Assembly (NCBI GenBank): GCA_043228905.1
Contig: JBHGNT010000010.1
Span: 9,982,001-10,046,000 of the forward strand
Direction: 5' to 3'
From: Azolla caroliniana
Lineage: Eukaryota; Polypodiophyta
DNA length: 64,000 nucleotides
The position numbers were made by a program, and so were the translations under genes. Within the stretch, counting starts at the first letter, position 1. Each line of letters starts with the position of its first letter. Below, piece after piece: positions 25,512 through 32,953 of the stretch. The notes beneath the pieces are model-generated. The model saw nothing but the letters and a program-made list of their open reading frames with translations. It was not told the DNA's origin and made no database searches.

Positions 25512-26819
25512 CATATATAGTGATTACTGCAAATTACTGGGATTGAGGTAGCTCATTTGGTCCATATAAACAGAATGCAAAAGGGGGTTGAATAATAGCC
25601 TTTACATAAGTGACAAACATGACTATCCTATTCAATCTTTTCTTTCCTTTTACAATTCAATGCACAAGACTTCTAGATGTCTATCAGACAATATTAATGA
25701 ATGGAACCTATTTGCTAGATGCTAGAGCAGATACAAGAATCTTTACCAGCCACAATTGGTAGCTTCAATATGCTCTGCTAACACAGAAGGAATGCAACGC
25801 CACTTATGACAAATGTCACATAAGACCCACGCATCATCATGCTCCAAATCCTTCTTCTTGTTTCCTATTTCATAAGTCATTAAATGTTTCTTTCCTTCAC
25901 CTTCTATGAGACCACTAGAAACTTCCTCCCCAACAACATTGTTATCAGCATCTTGCTCAGCAGCATGTATGTGGTTCTCAACAACACTATGTACAGTCTC
26001 TAAGCTTGTACTTAGTTCCTTTGTAACTCTGGCACTGCCATCTTGAGGCACATGTGTTTGTTCATTCAGAAAGTCTGGATGATTTTGTGTGGATGATGAT
26101 GTTGAATCCTCAACATACTTTATCATGTGGCCTTGGTGTAATTTGAGTTCTTTGGATATTCTTATCCACCGCAGACCATGCTTGTGCTTAAGATCCTTGT
26201 GCTTTAAGGATCTCTGCTTTGTCAATTTGGGGATGCCGCTGATATCAATATTTCCATGAGCTAATGCCAGTGTGGTCATCTTCTGAATCCTGCGCTTCAT
26301 CTCTGTACCCTGTCTATTCAATCTGCCTTTCATTACAGCTACCAATCCAACTACCCCTGCAGCTCTACATAGTTCTTTCCTCCTCTTGGAACTTATATCC
26401 AATAAATCAATGTCAGGTTGAACTGCACCCATTCTTCTCTTCCTTTTTGGCAGGATATCCAGACATGCCTGTTTATCCCACGCATCCTTGATGTCATTTG
26501 AGCTAGTTAACTGAGATTCCCTCCATTGTGGAGATTCCTCTGTAGAATGTGCTACTGTCTGCTTTTTTAATACATTCTGGCTCCTTTTAAAGGGCTGAAT
26601 CGTATCTATGTCTGCCTCGATGGCTAGCTTGCCAGTTTGGGTATTGCAGAACTCTCCGCATAACTCATCAAATTCATATCCATTTTCTTCATTGTATTCA
26701 TAAATTGATGCATCAGAGAAGTATTTAGTATCATCATCATCATCCAATAAACCTGTGAAGTGAGACAAATCTGCTATTTTGCTTAGCTGGCAAATCGGTA
26801 GCTCTATGAGCTTTTTCAT
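3423..26819 (-). CDS. SDG8/ASHH2-type histone H3 lysine-36 methyltransferase (whole gene)
   Basis: Nuclear SET-domain enzyme expected to methylate histone H3 K36 during transcription; the Arabidopsis orthologue (SDG8/ASHH2/EFS) controls flowering, branching and defence. Coding exons on the minus strand in transcript order: 26843-25747, 25303-25125, 25045-24966, 23683-23552, 23482-23366, 23277-23185, 23040-22963, 22879-22823, 21855-21570, 21499-21450, 21356-21259, 21159-21077, 8618-8539, 5261-5191, 5089-5044, 4938-4860, 4765-3423. All introns are GT-AG, and every phase joins in frame, giving about 1,314 aa from the ATG at 26819. Order: CW (330-372), AWS (445-488), SET (489-617), post-SET (624-637), helical module (700-867), low-complexity C-terminus. 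Arabidopsis SDG8 is longer, mainly at the N-terminus, so upstream coding exons may be missing. The start is the least certain part. Confidence 0.9.
4860..8618 (-). CDS. SDG8-like C-terminal helical module, four small exons
   Basis: Exons 8618-8539, 5261-5191, 5089-5044 and 4938-4860 encode '[20 protein letters not shown]', '[17 protein letters not shown]', '[15 protein letters not shown]' and '[13 protein letters not shown]'. In Arabidopsis SDG8 the matching order is 'LHNIMKQYRRDF..IPIIRK', 'VLEYLATRKILT', 'SILSLTEHDDNQ' and 'VHQIARSFRD'. Splice phases (1, 0, 2, 0, then 1 out) join without a stop. The donor at 4859 ('AATG/GTACAT') was chosen because the alternative three codons later would include a stop. 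Confidence 0.86.
5262..8538. other. Intron of the SDG8-like gene, mostly unassigned
   Basis: This 3.3 kb AT-rich intron shows no coding homology. The only structure seen is a direct tandem duplication near 7,980-8,150 (listed separately). Short open frames at 7316 and 8260 have no domain. Confidence 0.6.
7980..8155. repeat. Two-copy 88-bp tandem duplication
   Basis: The segment starting 'ccttccctagaa' at 7980 is repeated at 8068 with about ten substitutions; both copies continue through 'ccccatgaataatcaa' and 'cttctatacatgg'. Intronic, no coding role apparent. Confidence 0.85.
8880..9510 (-). pseudogene. Decayed LINE (non-LTR retrotransposon) fragment in an intron
   Basis: The minus strand carries remnants of the same LINE family seen at 17.7 and 61-63 kb. 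Around 9350-9500 translations resemble 'QGCPLSPTLFG', 'YIDEIS' and a '[11 protein letters not shown]' catalytic motif, all in broken frames. Around 8900-9050 nucleotide similarity to 18,430-18,570 is direct ('ctgccc.atcacact', 'gtgttttatagtgggccatctt' versus 'gtgctttgtagtaggccatctt'). Many stops; inactive. Confidence 0.72.
10285..10560. repeat. Dispersed intronic repeat, copy 1
   Basis: About 270 bp is similar to 11,845-12,095. Shared landmarks in order: 'agaaacatcaa', a 'tta(g/t)ct(c/t)a(a/g)tg' tRNA-like A-box stretch, 'gtttgttaa', 'gattg', 'gtagaaatc' or 'gtggaaatc', then 'ggtcttttg'. The layout suggests a tRNA-derived SINE, but boundaries and tail are unclear. Confidence 0.5.
10625..10700 (+). 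repeat. tRNA-like SINE head
   Basis: 'gatgagttggccagacc' followed about 35 bp later by 'gagggttcgattc', a near-consensus B box. It repeats in weaker form at 10,795-10,850. The stem pairing needed for a tRNA is not evident, so I read it as SINE-like. Confidence 0.45.
10827..10956. repeat. 65-bp tandem duplication
   Basis: 'aaaggtca.(t/g)tgttggatcc' through 'ggataaaggct' occurs at 10827 and again at 10892, nearly identical. It overlaps the second tRNA-like head. Confidence 0.88.
11440..11580. repeat. About 39-bp GAT-rich minisatellite
   Basis: Three to four copies of a unit with 'gatgtgatggttgtgatag' and 'atgttaatgatgtgg' at spacing about 39 bp. Antisense frames read as Ile/His/Ser-rich low complexity and are not genes. 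Confidence 0.8.
11845..12095. repeat. Dispersed intronic repeat, copy 2
   Basis: The second copy of the repeat at 10,285. It contains 'ttagctcaatggattaaaag', which resembles an RNA polymerase III A box from a tRNA. No good B box at the expected spacing, so it is not a functional tRNA. Confidence 0.5.
12874..12950. repeat. 27-bp tandem repeat, three copies
   Basis: The unit begins 'cttgattttgaaagtgg' and is 27 bp, at 12874, 12901 and 12928 (last copy partial). The first two are identical. Because 27 is a multiple of three, all three forward frames stay open; one reads 'LDFESGFNM' repeatedly. No surrounding gene, so probably non-coding. Confidence 0.93.
13657..14326 (+). repeat. Copia-1 5' LTR
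   Basis: Starts TGTTAGGAATATG and ends CTTAACA, giving the TGTTA/TAACA inverted ends typical of Copia LTRs. Near its start a unit of about 40 bp containing 'actggtcgggcc.agagc' is tandemly repeated three times (about 13,688-13,805). 'gtataagtataaataca' near 13,970 may be the TATA region. Confidence 0.85.
14330..14341 (+). other. Copia-1 primer-binding site
   Basis: 'tggtatcagagc' lies three bases after the LTR end. It is complementary to the 3' end of initiator Met tRNA, the usual primer for plant Copia elements. Confidence 0.9.
14990..15259 (-). mobile_element. Strongly 5'-truncated LINE copy inside Copia-1 gag
   Basis: About 270 bp nearly identical (roughly 5% different) to the 3' end of the LINE at 17.7 kb. 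The LINE 3' tail is a (CTTT)n run on the minus strand, seen as 'aaagaaagaaagaaagat' on +. Copia gag sequence flanks both sides. The duplication is ambiguous because both flanks are 'ggagaaa'-like; 'gagaaa' is a candidate. Confidence 0.82.
17655..18884 (-). mobile_element. 5'-truncated LINE inserted in Copia-1 RT/RNase H region
   Basis: A 1.23 kb minus-strand insert flanked by a direct repeat 'ttaaagaa' at 17647-17654 and 18885-18892. Removing the insert and one repeat restores the Copia frame across the join ('GSL' then '[16 protein letters not shown]'), equivalent to 'ML' then 'KKALHRTFSMKDLGPA' in Copia-2. The tail is (CTTT)n. The insert carries only the end of the LINE pol ORF, as expected for target-primed reverse transcription with 5' truncation. 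Confidence 0.9.
17989..18810 (-). CDS. C-terminal part of a LINE pol ORF
   Basis: A 273-aa open frame lacking the RT core. Conserved C-terminal LINE features: '[16 protein letters not shown]', '[20 protein letters not shown]', then the Cys-His motif '[20 protein letters not shown]' near residue 145, found after RT in L1-type elements, and '[17 protein letters not shown]'. The tail is basic. Truncated at its 5' end by the insertion event and unlikely to be expressed as a product. Confidence 0.82.
   Translation of the reverse strand: MALMSSRQLAKNGDTHCWYAEMPQWIESHGVSINALPPFQYNLDCPHLNMTKVEKNRVIRIDIINLENKITWISPKIPLGTKMAHYKTHFLHTSEDGFVIGPPYMDIHLSYARCSVIGQLRTSSHQLQIEVGRYTRLPLEERICQLCHQGMESEEHYVCHCSVFYEIRGRYHCLFKQGFGPLRKVMEYEDQRCLGLFLLELKRHREKLLKNTATQAHPQRTITTFFSPITPNARNQPRDTEMRSRPGHNKGVTIDRAMAICRACRPRPHEPQP
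19560..20190. repeat. Two-copy diverged duplication of unknown origin beside Copia-1
   Basis: A block of about 180 bp at 19,786-19,965 is repeated at 20,005-20,180. Shared pieces in order: 'gttc(a/g)tgaagcta', 'tcaatatgga', 'caaac(t)agcatac', 'ggacatgacc'/'ggacgtgatc' and 'catgtagacacccctcaaga'. Similarity is about 70%. Copy 1 reads openly as '[20 protein letters not shown]' on +. I do not recognise it. Confidence 0.6.
20190..21076. other. Intronic sequence with nothing recognised
   Basis: AT-rich tail of the 12.5 kb intron. A 143-codon frame from 20628 on + has no domain and overlaps no exon. Confidence 0.6.
21077..21499 (-). CDS. SDG8-like post-SET helical module, three exons
   Basis: Exons 21499-21450, 21356-21259 and 21159-21077 encode '[11 protein letters not shown]', '[15 protein letters not shown]' and '[15 protein letters not shown]'. 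These align in order with 'GLLDEDGG', 'EYLKTLLLTAASG' and 'ELSMILDALLKTKS' of Arabidopsis SDG8. The module is predicted alpha-helical and is diagnostic for SDG8 among plant SET proteins. The last exon ends in phase 1, and the reading frame resumes only after a 12.5 kb intron at 8618. Confidence 0.88.
21570..21855 (-). CDS. SDG8-like SET end and post-SET exon
   Basis: Begins '[15 protein letters not shown]', containing the SET tyrosine (Y611) of the active site, then post-SET '[14 protein letters not shown]' (C624, C626, C631) that coordinates zinc with the SET pocket cysteine. The remainder is an acidic Ser/Glu/Asp-rich linker. Entry phase 0, exit phase 1. Confidence 0.93.
22405..22775 (-). 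repeat. Tandem pair of tRNA-like (SINE-like) repeats in an intron
   Basis: Copy A (about 22,405-22,590) and copy B (about 22,600-22,775) share 'ccttatggtctct', 'acaaccttagcaattgag', 'ttcaggccaaaagat' and 'tcacaatgt.acatgcag'. On the minus strand each contains 'tagctcaattgctaagg', a good RNA polymerase III A box, followed by a weak B-box region. Position: the intron between exons 22879-22823 and 21855-21570 of the SDG8-like gene, same orientation as the gene. Confidence 0.7.
22823..23482 (-). CDS. SDG8-like SET-domain exons
   Basis: Four exons (23482-23366, 23277-23185, 23040-22963, 22879-22823), all phase 0, encode SET. '[12 protein letters not shown]' is the SAM-binding start and 'FIIEYVGE' follows. 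'[18 protein letters not shown]' leads to '[15 protein letters not shown]' (residues 566-580), which holds the conserved NHS-C motif of the cofactor pocket and pseudoknot. '[17 protein letters not shown]' completes it. All expected catalytic-core motifs are present, so the enzyme should be active. Exon borders agree with family domain borders. Confidence 0.94.
23552..23683 (-). CDS. SDG8-like AWS exon
   Basis: A 44-codon exon carrying the Cys-rich AWS (associated with SET) zinc-binding module: '[17 protein letters not shown]', 'NRIMNVEC' and '[11 protein letters not shown]'. The cysteine spacing matches SDG8/ASH1-class methyltransferases, in which AWS clusters zinc ions and packs against SET. 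Acceptor 'TTGTAG' and donor 'CAG/GTATAT' are at phase 0 on both sides. The sequence ends exactly where the family continues with 'FQ' at the SET start. Confidence 0.92.
24966..25303 (-). CDS. SDG8-like exons 2-3: end of CW and linker to AWS
   Basis: Exon 25303-25125 completes the CW finger ('[14 protein letters not shown]', C360 and C371) and continues into an acidic linker with '[12 protein letters not shown]', matching the 'SNEEINEELGI' segment of SDG8. Exon 25045-24966 encodes a basic segment ending '[11 protein letters not shown]', matching 'HRNRKSQTIDE' just before the AWS domain of the family. Phases are 2 into the first, 1 between the two, and 0 out. The intron to the next exon is about 1.3 kb. 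Confidence 0.88.
25441..25510 (-). mobile_element. Minimal LINE 3' end plus (GA)n
   Basis: 'agaaagaaagaaagacatat' then 'taacgtcttctaag' matches the last 35-40 bp of the LINE family (tail included) at 14,990 and 17,655, then runs straight into a (GA)n microsatellite. It sits in the intron splitting the CW finger. Confidence 0.7.
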
Positions 26820-26843
26820 CTTCAGCAGTGTAGAAAATAGACC
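25747..26843 (-). CDS. SDG8-like N-terminal and CW-domain exon
   Basis: This is the first recognisable coding exon. It encodes an acidic N-terminus, then Lys/Arg-rich stretches (KRKRRMG, KRRIQK) that could serve in nuclear import. Most of a CW zinc finger sits at the exon end: C334 and C337 in 'LCDICHKWR', with Trp331, Trp340 and Trp358. The codon of Trp358 is split by the intron; the third and fourth cysteines (C360, C371) are in the next exon. In this family CW reads methylated H3K4. The ATG at 26819 is the first Met in this frame, and a stop lies upstream in the preceding intron. The splice acceptor at 26844 ('TATCAG') suggests an upstream, probably non-coding, exon. Confidence 0.85.
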
Positions 26844-27405
26844 CTGATACAAAGAAACATACTGCGTGTGTGATCAGAAATATCAGCTTGGAGAACAAAA
26901 GAATGGGTTGCACATTTATATCAGATTTCAATGTGCATGTCAAGCATCTCGAAAACACAACATCTTTCCATCCCTAAACCAAGTGATCAACAAATGATTA
27001 TCAGTTCAAGTGCACTTCCATTTTCTTTCTTCAATTGAAATGAAGGTACAAAAATATATATGCTTAGATACAAATTATCAAACATTCATGTCGCTATGAG
27101 AAAATAGAGTGCAAAAAACAGGAACTTCATAGATGTTCCACGACAAACACATTTCAAGAGATGGAAACAATGTAGAAGAGGGACTATTTATCTGCAACAT
27201 ACATGTATGCATACATAAACTTGGCCTTTTTCACATGAGTGAAGAAGTGTAGGAAAACCCTAATAAATCATGCTTGTGCAAACAATTGAGTTTGTACATG
27301 TGACATAGAACAGAGCCCAAAGGATAATAATTGAAGAAGAAAAGCACGTATGCATATTCAAAGCCTTCATCACAAGTCCCCTGCAACGAAAAAGAAGATG
27401 CATAC

Positions 27406-27560
27406 CTGTTTCTATGTTTGCCCCTCGCTTTAGGATATGGAAAACAACCCATGAGAGATTGATTGATAGAGAGAGAGAGAGAGAGAGAGCACAACCTTCA
27501 GAACTCTCGTTGAAGCAGAGGCAAAAGATACAGAGAGAAAGACAGCGATTTTGTTCAAAG
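27406..27560 (-). other. Candidate 5' non-coding exon of the SDG8-like gene
   Basis: A clean donor ('AAACAG/GTATGC') ends a stretch lying upstream of the first coding exon. It contains a short frame beginning 'MGCFPYPKARGK', but its exit phase (2) does not join the next exon without a stop, so it is better read as leader. The 5' limit is a guess. Confidence 0.4.
27468..27489. repeat. (GA)n microsatellite in the SDG8-like leader
   Basis: About eleven GA units inside the proposed 5' leader. On the transcript strand this is a (TC)n tract, a common feature of plant leaders and core promoters. Confidence 0.9.
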
Positions 27561-27920
27561 GGGTTCCTTTCCTTCATTCATTCATTCATTTCATTTACAG
27601 CATTTTTCTCCACCATTGGAAATGCTGTAGTAACATACACAGTACAATGCGTATGTACGCGATTATGTTCGACGGGGTTCCTTTCCTTCATTCATTCATT
27701 CATTCATTCATTCATTCATTTACAGCATTTTCTAGTCCATTGGAAACGCTCTGTATTTATACGATTATGCTCAAAGGGGGTTCCTTTCCTTCAATCATTC
27801 ATTTACAGCATTTCCTAGTCCACTAGAAATGCTGTATGTATACATACATATGTTCAAAGGGGTTCCTTTCCTTCATTCATTTACAGCATTTTCTAGTCCA
27901 TTGGAAACGTTGTATGTATG
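27556..27920. repeat. Four-copy minisatellite with inner TTCA repeats
   Basis: Four diverged units start at about 27556, 27670, 27772 and 27855. Each begins 'caaaggggttcctttcc', continues with a variable (TTCA)n run, and ends near 'tttacagcattttctagtcc'. Unit length falls from about 114 to 65 bp, largely through the TTCA run and the 3' spacer. It lies immediately upstream of the SDG8-like gene. Confidence 0.88.
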
Positions 27921-27984
27921 TATGTATGTATTTATGTATATGAGGAGATAGTTTTGAGTGGCAAGGCCATGTTTGTGGCACACC

Positions 27985-28021
<37 letters not shown>
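27985..28021. repeat. Compound (TG)n(AG)n microsatellite
   Basis: About ten TG units run directly into about eight AG units. Upstream of the methyltransferase gene. Confidence 0.95.
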
Positions 28022-28029
28022 TTTGTTCT

Positions 28030-29309
28030 ATGCTCGCTAAGTAGTGTATTCAATTTTGTGTGAGAAACAAATGCGCACAAAGACCCCTTGGAGAGTAAAA
28101 CTCCAAGCGAAAAACATTCCAACCATTTTTCCAATTGTTAGGTAGTTTAAATATTCAAAAACTCTGTTGAAATAATCAACCATTTCTCCAAGTCGGCATA
28201 GATACACACCTTTGGGACACACGAAGCATGTGAAGGTTGCCTGAGTGGAAACCATAATTGTCCAATATGGATGGAAAATATGTCAACTATAATGCATTTA
28301 TCTAAATCTTGATGGAGTGGTCGCTTAACATGTCACGATCAAAGTAATCATTTTGATAGAAATATCCAAAGCTTATAATAAAGTTGTTGGTATTGTTGGA
28401 CTCTTGGAGATGCTTTCTCCTCCTTAGAGAACACGTACCCTTTGATCACATGATCCATAACTTTTTGATATTGAAATATTTTTAGAGAGAGAAAACAACT
28501 ATTTTCTTATGCTATACATATTTATGCCTTAAACCCTCAATAATTAACTCCCTATGATTGGAATAGGAAATTTTCCATAAATTCCTTTCATGTGTTTGGA
28601 GCGTAATCTCCATATGTTTGTTTTTTTATCGTGTTTTGATTAACATAACTTCCCACACATTAAGAACAAAGAAAATGTAGATTATTCTTTGTTTCAAAGT
28701 GGGACATTTGTTTTTGTCATGAGAACAAAATAACATGGACAAAACGAAATGTCGTCATTAACAAGTTAGATGTCTTTTTTTGTTGGTGGCTAAAAGCTCT
28801 TAAGAGAAATGAGTGGATCTCAAAGGGTTTAAGGTCAATATAAACGTCATTTAATAAGGATAAACCCTAATACAATAATTCTATTTGGTTAGATCCCAAT
28901 ATACAATTGAGTGTTTCATAAATGAGATTAAGGGTGGATACATCCAGTATGAGAGATTGAGATATTGGGAAAGAAAGAGATTCTCAATTTTTGGTACAGT
29001 CGACGACCAAATTGTCTTGTCATTGTAGGTCTCCTACACGCCACGCCCTCTTGGTTTGTCATCCGTCACCACTTGTCCCCGACACTCAACTTTTGAAAAT
29101 GTGAATTATTCATTTCATTGTATAGAATTCTACTTGTATATATTATGTATAATTTAGGTCACCTTTCTTCCCTCATCATACATTACTAGATTCTTACACT
29201 TGTATGTTATCATCATAAGGGTTAATTCTAGCCAATTGACCTATATCTTTTTATTGGTATTAATCTATCAAGATTCAACTCACCCTTGTTATTTATTTGA
29301 CAATGATCA
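28030..29309. other. Intergenic sequence between SDG8-like gene and Copia-3
   Basis: AT-rich, no coding homology or element boundary seen. Part must contain the promoter of the minus-strand methyltransferase gene, but no core motif could be assigned. Confidence 0.5.
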
Positions 29310-29722
29310 TGTTGAGATATCAAGCTCAACTTAGTTTAGTCGTTTTGTCAACACACGTAACTTGGGAGTTACCTAGATAGAATCTAGTTAGTGTGTTGAC
29401 CTTAAAGCCTTCAATAGGATTTTGTACTTGAGTGGGATACATTGTAGATCCTCCACTCCCATGTTCATTTAATATAGGACTTACACCTTTGTACCTATAT
29501 TCTTCTAACACATGTGCACCTTTGCACATGAGATGTATATATATCTCATTGTGGGTATTTTTTGTATTTGATGATGCTTTTTAATCATCCCGCATTTATA
29601 TTATTGTTCATAAGTGTAACTTCCTCTCACACACATACCCACACATATCACATAATTTTCTACTTAACTACGCACATAATTAGTCACTAATTAACCCTTG
29701 CTTAATTACCTAATTATTAACA
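29310..29722 (+). repeat. Copia-3 5' LTR
   Basis: 413 bp from TGTTGAGATATCAAGC to TTATTAACA, with 'tggtatcagagc' starting at the next base. Matches the 3' LTR at 32584 with few changes over the first 300 bp. Confidence 0.9.
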
Positions 29723-29734
29723 TGGTATCAGAGC
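29723..29734 (+). other. Copia-3 primer-binding site
   Basis: 'tggtatcagagc' immediately abuts the 5' LTR; complementary to initiator Met tRNA. Confidence 0.9.
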
Positions 29735-29892
29735 GTGTGGTTTAACACATCCACTAAGCCCACCCGACTCTTCGTGATTGTGTGTTTGAAACGCCGACGA
29801 CAAATTCCGATTATCTACTACCGTAGTGCCGCTATGTGGCGTGTGTACGTGATCGAAGGAAGAAAAGTGAAAAATGAAGACACTACATCAAC

Positions 29893-30552
29893 ATGAACAC
29901 ACAAATGGGTAGCTCGCTCCCTAATGAAAAGTTAGACCGGAGCAATTATTCATCTTGGGAGTATAAGATGAACCAATACCTAGTCGGCCAAGGGTATTGG
30001 AGCTACATCAACGGCGCACTCGAAAACAAACCCGACATTACACACACCAACTACCCAACGTGGGAGCAAGGAGCGAGTCGAGTAATGTATTGCTTGGCAA
30101 CATGTGTCCACGATCACATGCTTAGCCACATTCGAGACGCTAAGACGCCTAAAGAGGCATGGGAAAACTTGAAGAAGATGTTTGCCGCCAACGCGATCGC
30201 TCGCAAGCTTCAACTCCGACAAGAGTTAAACAACATCCGACAAAAATACATGTTTGTGTTGGACTACACCGCCAAGATCAAGAGCATTTGCGACTCGCTT
30301 GGCTCCATCAACATAAACGTCAACGAAGACGAGATGGTTCACGTATGCTTGGGCGGCCTTGCACAACGATTCGACTCGTTAATAACGACTATCCTAGCGA
30401 GGGAAAATCCTCATTTGTTCTTCGACCTTGAATCAATGCTATTGGTTGAAGAAAACCACGTCCGAACCAAGACCAAGACGTCGCAAGGACAAATGTTCTT
30501 CTCAAATTCGGATGGTGGCCAAGGAAGAGGTCGAGGCGGTAGAAGAGGTTGA
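29893..30552 (+). CDS. Copia-3 gag (219 aa)
   Basis: Capsid-like gag of a Copia element: 'LPNEKLDRSNYSSWEYKM' at the start (the N-terminal gag motif), then 'TPKEAWENLKKMF' and 'KLQLRQELNNIRQ', the UBN2-type gag core, and 'VNEDEMVHVCLGGLAQRFDS' near residue 150. It ends in a Gly/Arg-rich run 'GGQGRGRGGRRG', where the zinc knuckle should follow. The frame then shifts; 'TRPVTCNYCGKIGH'-like knuckle traces occur in another frame near 30,660. The gag frame itself is open, but the polyprotein is broken. Confidence 0.8.
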   Translation: MNTQMGSSLPNEKLDRSNYSSWEYKMNQYLVGQGYWSYINGALENKPDITHTNYPTWEQGASRVMYCLATCVHDHMLSHIRDAKTPKEAWENLKKMFAANAIARKLQLRQELNNIRQKYMFVLDYTAKIKSICDSLGSININVNEDEMVHVCLGGLAQRFDSLITTILARENPHLFFDLESMLLVEENHVRTKTKTSQGQMFFSNSDGGQGRGRGGRRG

Positions 30553-30599
30553 TTCGACCCATCACATGAAGGGAGCTCAAACCTTTGACAACAAGATGG

Positions 30600-32583
30600 A
30601 AGCCATTGAGGAACCTTCGAAAAGAGAGGAAGCTTCCATGCCGAACAAGGTCGGCAAACGAGGCCCGTCACTTGCAACTATTGTGGCAAAATCGGCCACC
30701 GCGAAGACGAGTGTCAGAAGAAGTGAGTCGGCTTCAACAAGCTGACAACTCACAAACTACACCACCAACTCCGAATACGTCGACTACGGTGGACTATTCG
30801 TAATGAGACATAGAGTGAACTCTATGACAACCTCCGACTCCACAAGCACCTCCAACTCAGAAGACGTGTGGTTCGTCCACTCTAGCGCCTCACATCATAT
30901 GACATCACACCAAGAGTGGTTTTGTGACTTAAGAATGCCGGATTGACCCAGCTTCATAGAGACGGAAGACAACACCACACATCCCATTCAGCACATCGGC
31001 AACGTTCCATTCGGCAACGATGGCCAAAACAATTGCATCAAGAATGTCTTGCACGTGCCCACAATAACAAAGAATTTGGTCTCGGTCGGCCAAATCGTGG
31101 AGCAAGGCATGCAAGTTCGTTTCAACAACGAAGGATGCTTCATTGAGAAAGATGATCGACTAATAGCTAAAGGACGGAGAGATGGTCGAATGTTCATTTT
31201 GATTCGAACGAGGTGAAATTGGCCATGTATGCCAAAGGTCTCAAAACCGAGACAAGCAACGAGTTGTAGCATAAGAGAATCGGTCACATAAACCTCCAAC
31301 GGCTCCGAGCGATGCAATCAAAGGGAGTCGTCATTGGACTTTCGGCATTCAAGTCGACCGAGTATGCGAAGCATGTCAACTCGGCAAACAACATCGACTC
31401 CCATTCCCGAAGGAGAGCTATGCAAGCAAAGGGAGTGCTCTCCCACTTCCAAAAGCTCAAGGGCCAAGTCAAAAAAGAAATCGGTCAAGACATTCAATGC
31501 CTACGATCGGATGGAGGAAAGGAGTACTTCTCCAACGAATTCATCTCCTTCCTCCAAGGTGAAGGCATTCGGAGAGAATTCTCGTGCCGACACATGCACC
31601 AACAAAATGGAGTCGCCGAAAGGAAGAATCGACACATACTCGAGGTAGCATGCACCATGATGCATGAGAAGCACATGTCAAACTTCTATTGGGCCAAAGA
31701 AGCATCAACGGCCGTCTATCTCATGAATCGATGCACCACTAATGGAATGCATGAGCTAACCCCATACGAGCTCCTTGTCGAAAGGAAGTCGATCCTGTCG
31801 CACCTCAAGGTGTTCAGAAGCATTGCGAATGTACGCATCCCGAACGAAAACCGACAAAAGCCCGTTGCCCAATGCAAAGTCGAAAAAATGTATCCTTGTA
31901 GGATACTCGTCCGAGAAGAAGGCATACAAGTGCTATAACGCTTCGACCCAAGCGGTTCAGGTGAGTCGAGACGTAGTCTTCGACGAATCGGCATCATGGT
32001 ATAAGCCCAATTCGGCTCCACCCGACTCGACCAAGGAAGAGTTGAATGACAACTCGGAGGACGATATTCGGCCAAGTCCTTCACAAAAGGACTGTCCAAG
32101 CTCTACCGAGCTAAGTGAAACACTTGAGCCTTCAAGCGCCCAAAGGACAAAGGCAAAGGTAAGATGCCTGAATACGAAGTCGATCACCCCGATGACAATG
32201 ATTTGAATGTGTCGACTAGACAGTGAGTTTGGTGTGCCCATTACGTGGACACCCGGAGTAAAGAAGGAGCTCACATTGGCAAGCGAAAAACTTCGACACT
32301 TATCTAGAGAGAAGAACCTTGTCGCTTGGCTCGGCTACAACGAGTATATGGCCTATCATTATGCCTTCGCGATGAAGGCCCGAGTGCCCAAGAGCCTGAA
32401 AGCTCGTGGCCCATGATGGGTGGAAGCAGTCGGCCTTCGCCCATTTAATACAAGCCTTCGTCATTGGATTGCGGGGAAGGAACCAAGACTGTCTCGAAAA
32501 GACCGAAGAAAGACGAAGGCCGAAGGAAGCCGACGAAAGCCAAAGCAGACGTTGGACACCTCACACTTGAGCTTGAGGGGGCG
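30600..32583 (+). pseudogene. Copia-3 pol remnant (protease/integrase, RT mostly deleted)
   Basis: Integrase core survives at about 31,480-31,760: 'CLRSDGGKEYFSNEF', 'QNGVAERKNRHILEVA' and 'FYWAKEASTAVYLMNRC'. Next comes 'KCILVGYSSEKKAYKCYN' in another frame. The beginning of the RT linker is visible near 32,310 ('WLGYNEYMAYHYAFAMK') and the sequence then jumps to the 3' end of pol. A purine tract 'gcttgagggggcg' lies just before the 3' LTR. Confidence 0.78.
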
Positions 32584-32953
32584 TGTTGAGATATCAAGCT
32601 CAACTTAGTTTAGTCGTTTAGTCAACACACGTAACTTGGGAGTTACCTAGATAGAATCTAGTTAGTGTGTTGACCTTAAAACCTTAAATAAGATTTTGTA
32701 CTTGAGTGGGATACATTGTAGATCCTCCACTCCCATGTTCATTTAATATAGGACTTACACCTTTGTACCTATATTCTACTAACACATGTGCACCTTTGCA
32801 CATGAGATGTATATATACCTCATTGTGGGTATTTTTTGTATTTGATGATGCTTTTTAATATAGTTAATCATCCCCCATTTATATTATTGTTCATAAGTGT
32901 AACTTCCTCTCTCTCTCTTCCTCTCTCACACATACCCACACATACCACATAAC
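32584..32953 (+). repeat. Copia-3 3' LTR, 3'-eroded
   Basis: Starts TGTTGAGATATC like the 5' LTR and tracks it to about 'cacataccacataa'. It has a CT-rich expansion near 32,905 and lacks the final ~70 bp. Confidence 0.85.

Larger units (their letters stand above)
29310..32953 (+). mobile_element. Copia-3: internally deleted Copia element
   Basis: A 3.6 kb element with two LTRs, a Met-tRNA-type primer site, an open gag, integrase remnants and a polypurine tract. The RT and RNase H regions are almost wholly missing, so it could move only with another element's enzymes. The 3' LTR loses similarity about 70 bp before the expected end, so the right boundary is eroded and no target duplication could be read. 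Confidence 0.85.

Noticed and set aside
27404-27500. Short frame starting MGCFPYPKARGK as the true SDG8-like start
   Set aside because: Its donor exits in phase 2 and joining it to the CW exon gives a stop after a few codons; treated as leader instead.
27414-27826. Two overlapping plus-strand frames rich in FLSFIHSFI
   Set aside because: Artefacts of the (TTCA)n minisatellite.
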